Source of the DNA: Bradyrhizobium sp. CB1650
GTDB lineage: Bacteria; Pseudomonadota; Alphaproteobacteria; Rhizobiales; Xanthobacteraceae
Length of the DNA: 64,000 nucleotides
Direction: 5' to 3'
Assembly: GCF_029761915.1 (NCBI RefSeq)
Contig: NZ_CP121695.1
Coordinates: forward strand, 3,005,501 to 3,069,500
The position numbers were made by a program, and so were the translations under genes. The notes beneath the pieces are model-generated. The model was not told the DNA's origin and searched no databases. It was given only the letters and a program-made list of their open reading frames with translations. Of this stretch, positions 45,340 through 58,279 are shown piece after piece. Positions within the stretch are counted from its first letter, which is position 1. Each line of letters starts with the position of its first letter.

Positions 45340-48072
45340 ATGGCGATCCAGAATGGGAGTGCCCACGCCGCAGATCTAGGCCTTCGCGCGCTAGCTCTGT
45401 TCCTGCGCCTTCATGGCGTGAACGCCGAGCCCGACCAGCTCCGCGATCGCTGCGGGAGCGGCGAGATCGGCATCCGCGCGATGCTTCGCTGTGCGCGCGA
45501 GCTCGGGGTCGAGGTCCGATCGCGCACGACGCGCTGGAAGCGACTTGCGAAGATCCAACTGCCGGGGATAGCTTCGCTCCGTGATGGTGGATTCCTGCTT
45601 CTCGGCAAGATCGACGATCAGGCGGCCGTCGTGCTGCATCCAGCCGCGTCGCGTCCGAACATCATGACGCGCGCGGAATTCGAAGAAGTCTGGGACGGCC
45701 GTTTGATCCTGCCCGGATCACGGAATCTCGCGGAGCGGGTGCTCCACTCCCTTGGTGGCATGAGCGCCCCCGTGCGCGATCTGCCGCGCCGTGCGGTCGA
45801 TGCCGTGATGCGGGCCCGCGAACCCTTGATGCGTGCCAGGGACATCCTGATACTCGCCCGCGATACGTTGATACGCGCGTCTGCCGCCGATCGAAGCGAT
45901 AGTGCGGCCGCCGCGACGAGCGCCGGATTCCGGGCAGCGAGTGCCGAATCTGAGAGCGGCGACGAATCGGGCCTCATCGCGGTGACGATCCTGCTGCGTT
46001 GCCATGGCATCGCGGCCGACCCAGATCAGATTCGGCATCGGATGGGTACGGCGAAGGTCGGCGTTGCCGAGATCCTGCGCTGCGCTAAGGAGTTCGGGCT
46101 CAAGGCACGGATACAGAAGACGAGCTGGAACAGGCTTGCGGTGACTCCGCTGCCCGGGATCGCGGTGCTGCGTGACGGAGGATACCTGATCCTTGGCAAG
46201 GTGATCGATGACGGTCTTCTGGTTCAGCGCCCGGTGTCTCCCCGGCCTGAAACAATGACGCAGGCCGAATTGGAAGCCATCTGGGACGGCGACATTATCC
46301 TGATGACGCGGCGCGCGGCACTGACGGATCTGTCGCGGCGCTTCGATATCGGCTGGTTTGTCGGCGCGGTCCACAAGTATCGCCGTCTTCTCGGCGAGGT
46401 GCTGGTCGCGTCGTTCTTCCTCCAGATCTTTGCCCTCATCTCACCGCTCTTCTTCCAGGTGGTGATCGACAAGGTGCTCGTGCATCGAAGCATGAGCACA
46501 CTCGACGTTCTGGTGATAGGCCTCGTCGTGCTGACCGTCTTCGAGACCGTCCTCGAGATGCTGCGCGTCTATCTGTTCGCGCACACGACCAACCGCATCG
46601 ACGTCGAGCTCGGCGCCCGGCTGTTTCGTCACCTGATGGCGCTGCCGATCGCCTATTTCCAGTCACGTCGCGTCGGCGATTCGGTCGCACGCGTCCGCGA
46701 GCTCGAGAATATCCGCCAGTTTCTGACGAGTTCAGCGCTCACGCTCGTGATCGACCTGTTGTTCACCGTCGTCTTCCTTGCGGTAATGTTCTGGTACTCG
46801 ACGACGTTGTCGCTGATCGTCATGGCGTCGTTCCCGTTCTACATCGGCATTTCCAGTCTGGCTGCGCCGCTGTTTCGCCGACGCCTCGATGAGAAGTTCA
46901 ATCGGGGCTCCGAGAATCAGGCTTTCCTGGTCGAGAGCGTCACTGGCGTCGAAACGCTGAAGGCCATGGCGGTCGAGCCGCAGATGCAGCGCCGCTGGGA
47001 GGAGCAGCTTGCCGGCTATGTGTCTGCGAGCTTCCGCGTGCTCAGCCTGAACAATACGGCGAGCCAAGCGGTCCAGATGATCAACAAGCTGGTCGTCGCG
47101 GCAACCCTCTACTTCGGCGCTAGGCTCGTGATCGGTGGCGACCTGACCGTCGGCGAGCTCGTCGCGTTCAACATGCTGGCCGCGCGCGTGAGCACGCCGG
47201 TGCTGCGACTGGCGCAACTCTGGCAGGATTTCCATCAGACCCGCCTATCGATCGATCGTCTTGGCGACATTCTCAACACCCTCCCCGAGCCGAGCTTCAA
47301 TCCCGGTCGCGCCGCTCTGCCGCCAATTCGCGGAGAGGTCACGTTCGAGCATGCGTCGTTCCGCTACCGCCTCGACGGCCCCCAGGTGCTGCACGACGTG
47401 TCGTTCAGCGTCCAGCCCGGTCAGGTCATCGGGATCGTGGGCTCCTCCGGCTCGGGCAAGAGCACCATCACCAAGCTGATCCAGCGGCTCTATGTGCCGG
47501 AGAGCGGCCGCGTGCTGGTCGACGGCACCGATCTCGCGATGGTCGATCTGGCCTGGCTTCGACGCCAGATCGGCGTCGTCCTGCAGGAGAACGTGCTGTT
47601 CAACCGTTCCATTCGCGAGAACATCGCGCTGGCCGATCCGTCCATGCCCATGGAACGCGTCATCGAGGCGGCATCGCTTGCCGGCGCTCACGAGTTCATC
47701 CTGGAGCTGCCCGAGGGCTATGACACCATCGTCGGCGAGCGCGGCAGCAGTCTGTCCGGCGGGCAGCGCCAGCGTGTCGCGATCGCGCGCGCGCTCATTA
47801 CCGATCCGCGCATCCTGATCCTCGACGAGGCGACCAGCGCGCTGGATTACGAAAGCGAGCGCGCTATCCAGCAGAACATGAAGCGAATTTCCGCCGGACG
47901 GACAGTCTTCGTCATCGCGCATCGGCTGTCGACCGTGCGCAATGCGAACCGGATCATCACGCTCGAGCATGGGCGCATCGTCGAGGACGGCAACCATGAC
48001 GAGCTGATCCGCACAAACGGCCGTTACGCAAACCTCCATTATCTGCAGGCCGGTATCCATGACGTCCGCTAA
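45340..48072 (+). CDS. Type I secretion ABC transporter (HlyB-type) with two C39-like domains
   Basis: The 910-residue protein contains two copies of the C39 peptidase-like domain: residues about 5-127 (ALALFLRLHGVNAEPDQLRD, then LPGIASLRDGGFLLLGKIDD) and about 205-317 (VTILLRCHGIAADPDQIRHR, then LPGIAVLRDGGYLILGKVID). The catalytic Cys is not present at the start of either copy, so these should be non-cleaving CLD domains as in HlyB. An amphipathic linker (about 128-204) separates them. The transmembrane domain (about 335-640) is HlyB-like (FALISPLFFQVVIDKVLVHR). The ATPase domain has Walker A GSSGSGKST (about 700), signature LSGGQRQR (about 804) and Walker B LILDEATSALD. A normal HlyB has about 710 residues and one CLD. 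The next gene overlaps it by 14 bases. Confidence 0.9.
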   Translation: MAIQNGSAHAADLGLRALALFLRLHGVNAEPDQLRDRCGSGEIGIRAMLRCARELGVEVRSRTTRWKRLAKIQLPGIASLRDGGFLLLGKIDDQAAVVLHPAASRPNIMTRAEFEEVWDGRLILPGSRNLAERVLHSLGGMSAPVRDLPRRAVDAVMRAREPLMRARDILILARDTLIRASAADRSDSAAAATSAGFRAASAESESGDESGLIAVTILLRCHGIAADPDQIRHRMGTAKVGVAEILRCAKEFGLKARIQKTSWNRLAVTPLPGIAVLRDGGYLILGKVIDDGLLVQRPVSPRPETMTQAELEAIWDGDIILMTRRAALTDLSRRFDIGWFVGAVHKYRRLLGEVLVASFFLQIFALISPLFFQVVIDKVLVHRSMSTLDVLVIGLVVLTVFETVLEMLRVYLFAHTTNRIDVELGARLFRHLMALPIAYFQSRRVGDSVARVRELENIRQFLTSSALTLVIDLLFTVVFLAVMFWYSTTLSLIVMASFPFYIGISSLAAPLFRRRLDEKFNRGSENQAFLVESVTGVETLKAMAVEPQMQRRWEEQLAGYVSASFRVLSLNNTASQAVQMINKLVVAATLYFGARLVIGGDLTVGELVAFNMLAARVSTPVLRLAQLWQDFHQTRLSIDRLGDILNTLPEPSFNPGRAALPPIRGEVTFEHASFRYRLDGPQVLHDVSFSVQPGQVIGIVGSSGSGKSTITKLIQRLYVPESGRVLVDGTDLAMVDLAWLRRQIGVVLQENVLFNRSIRENIALADPSMPMERVIEAASLAGAHEFILELPEGYDTIVGERGSSLSGGQRQRVAIARALITDPRILILDEATSALDYESERAIQQNMKRISAGRTVFVIAHRLSTVRNANRIITLEHGRIVEDGNHDELIRTNGRYANLHYLQAGIHDVR

Positions 48073-49486
48073 CCGAAACATTCTCCCGTTTCCGAGAGGC
48101 GAACTTCGCCGTCGCGAGCACGAAATTGCATTCCTGCCGGCTGCGCTCGAAATCACCGAAACGCCGCCATCGCCGATCGGGCGCGCGATCGCGGCGAGCA
48201 TCGTCGCGGTGTTTTGCATGGCGCTCGTGTGGGCGGCACTCGGCAGCGTCGACATCGTCGCCACTGCGACCGGCAAGATTGTGCCGGGCGGGCGCACCAA
48301 GCTGATCCAGCCCTTCGAGACGGGCGTCGTCCGCGCCATTCACGTGCGCGACGGGCAGAGCGTCAAGGCTGGCGATATCCTGATCGAGCTCGACCCGACG
48401 ATGACGGAGGCCGACCAGGAACGCCAGAAGAGCGATCTCGTCGCGGCCGCGCTCGACGTAGCGCGGCTGCGCGCGGCGCTCGCGGAGGATCCGCTTGCCG
48501 CCTTCCAGCCGCCGCCAGGGGCAAGTGCCGCTGAGGTCGAGATGCATCGTCAATTCCTGATCAGCCAGCGCGCCGAGCAAAGCGCCAAGCTCTCCGAGAT
48601 CGAGCGCCAGGAAGGCCAGAAGGAGGCGGAGCGGGCGACCACCTCGGCGAGCGTCGCCAAGCTGCAGGCAACGATCCCGGTGCTGCAGGAGCGGGTCGAC
48701 ATCCGCAAGGGCCTTGTCGAAAAGGCACTGGCTTCGAAGGTTGTGTATCTCTCCGAGTATCAGGAGCTGGTCGGACTCCAGCAAGATCTTGTCCTGCAGC
48801 AGAGCCGGCTGCGCGAAGCCGATGCGGCCATCGCTCTGCTAAAGGAAACGAAGGAGAGGACCGCCGCGGAATATCGGCGCGTCATCTATGACGCATTGGC
48901 GAAAGCCGAGCAGAAGGCCACGAGCTCCGCGCAGGAGGTGATCAAGGCCGAGCGGCGTACGAAACTCCAGCATCTGACCGCGCCGGTCGACGGCGTCGTG
49001 CAGCAGCTCGCCGTCCATACGGTCGGAGGCGTGGTGACGCCGGCTCAGGCCATCGCGGTGGTGGTTCCGAGCGCGAGCCAGCTCGAGATCGAGGCCATGC
49101 TCTCCAACCGCGACATCGGTTTCGTCCATCCCGGTCAGAAGGCGGAGATCAAAGTCGATACCTTCAACTTCACGCGGTACGGGCTCCTTCATGGCGACGT
49201 GCTCAGCGTGTCGTCGGATGCCATCACGCGCGACAGGCCACCGGTCGGAACGAATGACCGGGCGGCAGGTGCAGCCACAAGCACCAGCGAACCGAGAGGC
49301 CAAGAGCTGGAGTATGCCGCCCGCATTTCACTCGACCGGACGGACATGCAGATCGACGAGAAACTCGTGAAGCTCGGCCCCGGCATGGCGGTGACAGTCG
49401 AGATCAAGACCGGCACGCGCAGGATCATCAGCTACCTGCTCTCGCCGCTAGCGAGATACAGGCAGGAATCCCTGCGGGAGCGGTAG
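48059..49486 (+). CDS. HlyD-type membrane fusion protein of the type I exporter
   Basis: ATG 48059 lies inside the exporter gene, and the protein has 475 residues. A single N-terminal helix (AIAASIVAVFCMALVWAALG, about 42-61) anchors it in the inner membrane. Then come the lipoyl half-motif GKIVPGGRTKLIQPFETGVV, a long periplasmic alpha-hairpin (about 120-310) and the second lipoyl half (LTAPVDGVVQQLAVHTVGGV). The C-terminal GPGMAVTVEIKTGTRRIISY and LLSPLARYRQESLRER match the HlyD family end. It links the ABC protein to an outer-membrane TolC-type channel, which is not encoded in this window. Confidence 0.92.
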   Translation: MTSANRNILPFPRGELRRREHEIAFLPAALEITETPPSPIGRAIAASIVAVFCMALVWAALGSVDIVATATGKIVPGGRTKLIQPFETGVVRAIHVRDGQSVKAGDILIELDPTMTEADQERQKSDLVAAALDVARLRAALAEDPLAAFQPPPGASAAEVEMHRQFLISQRAEQSAKLSEIERQEGQKEAERATTSASVAKLQATIPVLQERVDIRKGLVEKALASKVVYLSEYQELVGLQQDLVLQQSRLREADAAIALLKETKERTAAEYRRVIYDALAKAEQKATSSAQEVIKAERRTKLQHLTAPVDGVVQQLAVHTVGGVVTPAQAIAVVVPSASQLEIEAMLSNRDIGFVHPGQKAEIKVDTFNFTRYGLLHGDVLSVSSDAITRDRPPVGTNDRAAGAATSTSEPRGQELEYAARISLDRTDMQIDEKLVKLGPGMAVTVEIKTGTRRIISYLLSPLARYRQESLRER

Positions 49487-50041
49487 AGCCGGCATCTTTA
49501 GGGTGGCAAGGCGTCGTAGCCGGCCTCGCGGTGCCGGCACGGCTCAAACGCGACAAATGTAACGCCGCGCCGGACGATAAAGCCGTCTGGCTTGGGCGGG
49601 GAAAAACGCCAGCTTCTCCACTCCCGCCATTCGACCCCGCTGGCGCGCTGGAAAATGGCGTTCGAGCTTCAATGCTTGCGGAACTTGACTTTGTCGTGCA
49701 GAATCAGCTTGCGACGGGCGCGGAGCCGGTGAAGCGGTAAAGTCTCCAGCTCTCTTGCGGTGCTCTCCCAGTCCGTTCAGTCTGCCACATATTACTACCG
49801 CGGAGGCTTGCCAATCCGGGGAGCCAGGCATTTGGTTGCAGCGATATTTGAACACACGAAGCTACTAAGCGACCGGACACGGCCGCGCTTACGAGGTCGT
49901 TTTGGCGAACCACAGCAGACACCAGAGGAGATAAACCTTCGGGACTTGCGCTGGCTCTGGCGAGAAGCACGCAGGGACGACTGATCCCTCTGGAGCGCGC
50001 CGACGCCTGGGCGGGCTGAGCCAATAGGGAAGGTGCCGCTG
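49487..50041. other. Intergenic region after the secretion operon
   Basis: No supported coding frame was found. GCCGGC-N8-GCCGGC near 49517-49537 can pair and may act as a weak terminator. Short frames here lack motifs. Confidence 0.4.
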
Positions 50042-53227
<3,186 letters not shown>

Positions 53228-53974
53228 ATGAGACGGAGAAATTCCCTCAGAATCGTGCTCGTTGGAAACGGAAGTTCACTCAAAGAAGAAGTTGCCAGAA
53301 TTCTTCGTTCTGCGAATTTTTGTATCGCAGCCTCTGTATCACGGGGCGAGGACTTTCCCGGTAGCGAAGTGCAACCAGGCCAGCTGCTGTTCCTCATTGT
53401 TCATACTGGTGATGATTTCTTCTTAGTGGCGGAGCAAATCGAGCTTTTAAGGCGCAGCCACGCGGGCGGACGAATTGCGGTGGTTACCGATCGTTATCGG
53501 CAAGACGAAATGACTGCAGCATTTCGGGTTGGCTCCAATGGCTATTTCGCCGATGTCGTGAAATCTGACGTGTTCATCAAGTCAATAGAACTCGTGATGA
53601 CGGGTGAAGTGGTTCCTCTCCCGAGGACATTTCTGCGGTCCGTTTTCGGTCCCGAAAGCGCGCCCAGGAACCATGTTGGCCCAAGCGATGCGAACAACGA
53701 GGCGCCCTTCGCCACGCCAAAGGACGTTGTCGTCCCGCAGCTTTCGCCACGGGAGAGAGCGATTCTGCGCTGTCTGGTCGAAGGCGAGTCCAATAAATCC
53801 ATAGCACGAAAGTTTCAGATCACCGTAGGCACCGTGAAGGGGCACGTCAAAGCGACGCTTCGCAAGATCGGAGTCGGTAATCGCACACAGGCAGCGATTT
53901 GGGAGATGCACAACCGATCGCTGGCACGAACAACCGGCGATAGTTCGCCGCGACCGGCTTGCTCTGGAATCTAG
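53228..53974 (+). CDS. LuxR-family regulator with degenerate receiver domain
   Basis: The 248-residue protein begins MRRRNSLRIVLVGNGSSLKE and has an N-terminal receiver-like fold to about residue 125. The acidic pocket residues are lost (VGNG instead of VDDH) and the phospho-accepting Asp is replaced (LFLIVHTGDD where LLDLxMP is usual), although GYFADVVKSD keeps the Lys region. The C-terminal LuxR helix-turn-helix is complete: LSPRERAILRCLVEGESNKS, IARKFQITVGTVKGHVKATL, RKIGVGNRTQAAIWEMHNRS. It should bind DNA without classical phosphorylation. It stands alone and could control the surface-glycan genes; this is inference. A GGAG lies upstream of the ATG. Confidence 0.85.
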   Translation: MRRRNSLRIVLVGNGSSLKEEVARILRSANFCIAASVSRGEDFPGSEVQPGQLLFLIVHTGDDFFLVAEQIELLRRSHAGGRIAVVTDRYRQDEMTAAFRVGSNGYFADVVKSDVFIKSIELVMTGEVVPLPRTFLRSVFGPESAPRNHVGPSDANNEAPFATPKDVVVPQLSPRERAILRCLVEGESNKSIARKFQITVGTVKGHVKATLRKIGVGNRTQAAIWEMHNRSLARTTGDSSPRPACSGI

Positions 53975-54513
53975 CAAATTGATGGGTCGATGCCGCCAAC
54001 CGGAAGCAAGCCTCGTTGAGGTGCTTGGCCTCTGGAGGCGCGTGTGCTCCGTTGGATCGCGGCCCGCTCTTGGCCATGCCGACGGTCGCACCTGAGAGGC
54101 CGCATTTGGAGGTTACCCACTCGGGCTCACGGTAGCCGTGGTCACCGTACCCGGGCCAGCGGCCTTAGGCCGCAGATGAGATCGATGCCGCATTCGTCAA
54201 ATTTGTCGCACGCATCCGGTGAAGGCCGCCTTGCCGAGTGAGGCGTGTTGTTGAGAACTGTCCTTATGGACATGTGTGGACGCCCCCAATGATGCAAGAA
54301 GAATCTTTCGAATGAGCAAGGAGCGCGGTCGGGTGCTGACATGTGTCCGGCCTCTGATGCGGCCGTTACGTGCCGCCGGCCCGTATGGGAGTTCGCGGAG
54401 CGGGTCCAATTCAGTGATGCGTGCTCGGGGCGCATGTCCTTAACCTGGTTTTCGTGGGCAACGCTCGGGCATTCGCGACGGCTGCATGTGCGTGCGTTCC
54501 GGGCGGAGATGCG
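53975..54513. other. Intergenic region, nothing recognised
   Basis: No gene, tRNA or repeat was found. The stretch joins the regulator to a small transporter scrap and is probably a deletion scar. Confidence 0.4.
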
Positions 54514-54597
54514 GAACACCGACTTGCGGGCCGCCCGGGCATCCTTCACCGTGAAGAAGCGCATCAGGATGTGCGGCAGGCCCGCGGTCCCGAACAT
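54514..54597 (-). pseudogene. Scrap of an ActP-type cation/acetate symporter
   Basis: Only 28 codons remain: [20 protein letters not shown] then RAARKSVF. [27 protein letters not shown] is a highly conserved segment in ActP/SSS transporters. Both sides are unrelated sequence. In related bacteria actP often lies beside a DUF294/CBS gene and a DnaQ-type exonuclease gene, as here, so a deletion has removed most of actP. Confidence 0.72.
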
Positions 54598-54610
54598 CAT
54601 CATTACAGGC

Positions 54611-55840
54611 ATGAACCTGTCAAAGGCGGTGGTGTTGCGGCGTCAGCCGATCCAGACGCCGGTCGGCGAGTTTGCCAATTTCGACATCGTGTCGGTCGGG
54701 CCCGACGACTTCGTCTCCTCGGCCCTTCTGCTCATGACGAAATACAACAAGCGGCGGCTCGCCGTGCACGATGGTGAGCGGTTTGTCGGCATTCTCGAGG
54801 ACATCGACCTTCTCGGATTCCTGGCAGGCAGTGCTCAGATCGTCGCCGGTCGCATCGATCGTGCCTCCAGTCTGCAGGATCTGGCGATCGCAGCGCGCGA
54901 GATCGAGGCGCAAATGCGGGCGCTGCGGAGGCAGGGCGTCAAGGTGGAAGTGATCGCGGAGATCGTTTCGGACCTCAACCGCCGCCTTCTCTCCAGACTG
55001 TTCGAAATGGTCGCGCCCGCCGAGCTGCGGACCAGCGGTTGCCTGATCGTCATGGGCAGCGAGGGCCGCGGCGAACAGACCATGCGCACCGACCAGGACA
55101 ATGGTCTCATCCTCGAGGGGCCCGTCGAAGGCGCGACACTGGAGTCGTTCCGGAACGAGTTCTCGGGGGGCCTGGAGAGCTTCGGCTTTCCGCCCTGTCC
55201 CGGCGATATCATGGTGCGCAATCCGGTATGGTCCAAGCCGGTCTCCGACTATCTAGCGGATTTTCGCCGCTGGATCGTGCTTCCCGACGACGCCGCGCAT
55301 ATGAATGTGGCCATCATCTATGATGCGAAAGCGATCGCGGGCAACGTGCAACTGCTGGACGGCGCAAAGACGGCGCTCATCGACATGATCCGAGGTGAGC
55401 AGGCATTCCTGGTCCACTTCGCCCGCGCAGTCGATGCCTTCGAGACACCGATCGGCCTCTTCAACAACCTGATCACGTCCGAGGGCACGGGAGATGCGCT
55501 CGATCTCAAAAAGGGGGGCATCTTTCCCATCGTACACGGCGTTCGCAGCCTGGCGCTCGAACAGGGCCTGCGAGAGACCTCCACCGACAAGCGGATCCTT
55601 CGTCTATGTGACCTGGGCGTGCTGCGAACCGGTTTTGGACGCGACCTGAACCAGGCCTTTCGATTCCTGTTGACGCTCCGGCTAGACGGGCAGTTGGCTG
55701 CGTCGGCCGGCGCGTCCGGTACTCTGGTGAGACCGGCGCATTTATCCAGTATGGAGCGTCATCTGCTGCGTGACGCGCTCCAGGTGGTAAAGCAGTTTCG
55801 CGAAATCGTCCGCCATCATTTCAAGCTCGGCATGTTCTAG
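54611..55840 (+). CDS. DUF294 nucleotidyltransferase-like protein with a single CBS domain, probably 5'-truncated
   Basis: ATG 54611 gives 409 residues. Residues about 15-80 form one CBS motif ([48 protein letters not shown]). The DUF294 domain has [20 protein letters not shown] and DNGLILEGP, the GSxGRxE plus DxD nucleotidyltransferase active site. The C-terminal substrate-binding region includes [20 protein letters not shown] and [20 protein letters not shown]. Family members usually have two CBS motifs and about 500-600 residues. Together with the ActP scrap immediately before it, this suggests that the first CBS motif was lost. The open frame extends upstream to 54341 but that part has no match. 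Confidence 0.82.
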   Translation: MNLSKAVVLRRQPIQTPVGEFANFDIVSVGPDDFVSSALLLMTKYNKRRLAVHDGERFVGILEDIDLLGFLAGSAQIVAGRIDRASSLQDLAIAAREIEAQMRALRRQGVKVEVIAEIVSDLNRRLLSRLFEMVAPAELRTSGCLIVMGSEGRGEQTMRTDQDNGLILEGPVEGATLESFRNEFSGGLESFGFPPCPGDIMVRNPVWSKPVSDYLADFRRWIVLPDDAAHMNVAIIYDAKAIAGNVQLLDGAKTALIDMIRGEQAFLVHFARAVDAFETPIGLFNNLITSEGTGDALDLKKGGIFPIVHGVRSLALEQGLRETSTDKRILRLCDLGVLRTGFGRDLNQAFRFLLTLRLDGQLAASAGASGTLVRPAHLSSMERHLLRDALQVVKQFREIVRHHFKLGMF

Positions 55841-55906
55841 AATGCTGCCCCGTGCGATCAAGCGGCTGCTCCACCGGCGACCCTGAGCGATCAGTCGTAC
55901 CGCTTC

Positions 55907-56512
55907 ATGTTCGGTCGAGCTCCCGACGATGAGTTCGTCGCCATCGATTGCGAAACGACCGGTCTCAATGTGCGGATGGACGACGTTGTTGCCATTGCGG
56001 CAATCAAGATTCGCGGCAATCGGATCTTGACCAGCGAGCATTTCGCAGCGGTCGTCCATCCCGACAAAGAGATCGGGGCAGAGGCGATCAAGATCCACGG
56101 CTTGCGTCGATCCGATGTCGAGGCGGCGCCAATCGTCTGGAAGGTCCTGCCGCGCTTTCTGCATTTCATCGGGACGCGCCCTCTGATCGGCTACTATGTC
56201 GATTTCGACATCGCCATGCTGGACAAGTACATTCTTCCCCTGGTGGGGATCGAGCTGCCGAACGAGCGCATCGAAATCTCGCGGCTCTATTACGAACGCA
56301 AATACGGTGGTGCTCCTCCCAACACGTCAATCGACCTCTCGTTCGCAGCGATCCTCCGCGACCTCCGCATTCCTCTGCTTGGACAGCATGACGCTTTCGA
56401 CGACGCGTTGATGACTGCGATGATGTTCCTGCAGTTGCGCGACATGGCCGAGCGGGGCGTGCGGATCGCGCGCCAGCGCACCAGCCCGGTTTTCAATCCC
56501 ACCGGAGCATGA
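55907..56512 (+). CDS. DnaQ-type 3'-5' exonuclease with frameshifted 5' end
   Basis: The present ATG 55907 gives 201 residues: DEFVAIDCETTGLNVRMDDV (ExoI, D-x-E), DKEIGAEAIKIHGLRRSDVE, HFIGTRPLIGYYVDFDIAML (ExoII) and GQHDAFDDALMTAMMFLQL (ExoIII, H-x4-D). All catalytic residues are intact. Upstream, ATG 55842 reads MLPRAIKRLLHRRP and then TGA. Restoring one C in CGACCCTGAGC continues as LSDQSYRFMF into the ORF, which is the usual N-terminus of this family. So one base was lost near 55880. The shortened protein may still fold. Function may be DNA repair or nucleotide turnover beside the DUF294 protein. Confidence 0.8.
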   Translation: MFGRAPDDEFVAIDCETTGLNVRMDDVVAIAAIKIRGNRILTSEHFAAVVHPDKEIGAEAIKIHGLRRSDVEAAPIVWKVLPRFLHFIGTRPLIGYYVDFDIAMLDKYILPLVGIELPNERIEISRLYYERKYGGAPPNTSIDLSFAAILRDLRIPLLGQHDAFDDALMTAMMFLQLRDMAERGVRIARQRTSPVFNPTGA

Positions 56513-56637
56513 GCAAGGCCCAGCAAAGCGATCGCGGTGGAGCGGGGTGGCATGTCCGGTCATCGCGCAAAGCGGATCAGTACGCTTAATAAGCTGACTT
56601 CAGACGACCAAGTTGGCCATCGCTCCGGTCGCATCGA

Positions 56638-57390
56638 TCAGATGAACGCGTTCGAGGCCGGCGCGTGAACTTGCGTACCGAGAGTTTGATTGGCAGCCGA
56701 AATATGATCGCTGACATGGATATAGTCGCGAATGCAGGTGCCATCGGGAGTAGGGTAGTCGGTACCAAACACACTCATCGCGGGCCGTTTGCCGGTCGCT
56801 GTTTCGGACGCGACCTTGGTCAAATGAGACGCGCCCTGTGTTGACTGTCCTGTCCGGCCGCACGGATCTGAACCAGACACGTTGAAGTATCGCAGCGTGG
56901 TATAGGTGAACCCATGGGCCGGGGACGCATCGCGAATCATCCATGCACTCATCAGTTTCGATCGGCCATAAGGCGATTCAGGATTTGGCGAGGCGTCTTC
57001 TGCAATCGGTGCCTCACCATGGTTGCCGTACACTGCAGCAGTCGATGAAAAAATCACGTGTCGAATGTTCGCTTTGGTGATTGTATCAAGAAGAGCACGC
57101 GTCTTGCACGTATTGTTTTCATAGTACGCCAGCGGCATGGCAACCGATTCCGGGACTACAATCGAGCCTGCTAAATGGATAACGGAGTCGATCTCGTGAT
57201 GACGGAACAGCGATCTCACCAGGGAGGCGTCGGAAATGTCCCCGATAACTAGCTTCGCGTCAGGCGCAACAGCCCATCGGAAGCCCGTGGATAGTCGATC
57301 AAGGACGATTACTTTCTCGCCGCTATCAAGCAGCTCCCACACCATGTGACTACCGATATAGCCGGCGCCGCCCGTGACCAGAACCACCAT
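56638..57390 (-). pseudogene. galE: Second UDP-glucose 4-epimerase (galE), C-terminally truncated
   Basis: ATG 57390 starts MVVLVTGGAGYIGSHMVWEL (NAD site) and proceeds with VIHLAGSIVVPESVAMPLAY, YENNTCKTRALLDTI, SSTAAVYG and SPYGRSKLMSAWMIRD (YxxxK). TLRYFNVSGSDPCGRTGQST and YPTPDGTCIRDYIHVSDHIS follow normally, then the match stops and unrelated residues lead to TGA at residue 250. Intact GalE has about 330 residues, so the last 80, including part of the substrate site, are gone. Two damaged galE genes on opposite strands flank the decayed zone. Confidence 0.8.
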
Positions 57391-58279
57391 GACAACACCT
57401 CAGAAGATTAGACCATATTCCAGCAGGCTGCGTGTGCGGCGAGGTTTTCGACGCTCGCGGTCGCCTTGCCGGTATGGTCACGCAAAGTCCACGCGGAATC
57501 GCAGCGACTTTTCCGGACCATTGCTTGCGCCGACAGGGCGGGAGCTCCTTGGACAGACGTATCAAACGCCCAAGCCCAAACGCGCTGAAGGGGACGTTCT
57601 GCTCCCGTGCATCAAGGGCGTGGATTTGTAAGACACGGATAAAGGGAAGGTCGTCCCGACGAGAGCCATTGTAACTACCCGCGTCCGTGTCGGTCTGGTT
57701 TGATTGCGTTACCTTCTGTGTCTTTGCGCGCGAAAGCAGTCGCAGTTCGCTGCGCCTTCTCTGTGAGTTCGAGCAGACGCTGTCACGCTTGCGCCGTCGC
57801 GCAGGCGGTCTAATGGCCGCAACAAAAGGCTACGCCCGAAAGAAGCGGATGTCATCAAGGCTCGCGACGTGCAGTCGGGGGGATCGGTCAGGAGGCTGGC
57901 TTAGCTCGCCGGCGAACGGGTAACGGCTGTCATCTGCACAAGATTGCGTGCAGTAATCGACGACGAGGATCGGACGACCGGCGCACGTACCCGAGTCTGA
58001 TGACCTCAAAAGCCCGACGACTTCGCAAAAAAAGGCAAAGCCAATCGCTTTGGTCGAAGCGTCTCTGTCGGTACGCTATGCAAAACGGCAAGAACATCGA
58101 GCTACCCACCGGGAAATTGTGACATAGAAGGTACAGTCTCCCGCAAAAATATGCACAAGCCGAGAATGCGCCGATTCCGCATGGTCGCGCTGTAGTAGCA
58201 TCTGCTCATTTTCCAGGTCCTCACACGACCGGATTGTTCTTCGGTTGTGACAGGAGGGAGAAGAGCGGGGGATCGGCAG
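57391..58279. other. 0.9-kb region without a recognisable gene
   Basis: No frame with motif support was found and no RNA gene is visible. The segment between 57600 and 58240 has patches of lower GC and could hold the promoter for the outer-membrane protein gene. GAGGGAG near 58253 precedes a GTG/ATG start cluster. Confidence 0.4.

Noticed and set aside
47245..48339. 364-codon reverse frame opposite the exporter and adaptor genes
   Set aside because: It is antisense to the ABC ATPase motifs and has no recognisable domain.
54142..54612. 156-codon reverse frame containing the ActP segment
   Set aside because: Only 28 codons match ActP; the rest has no similarity that I can recognise, so it is not a gene.
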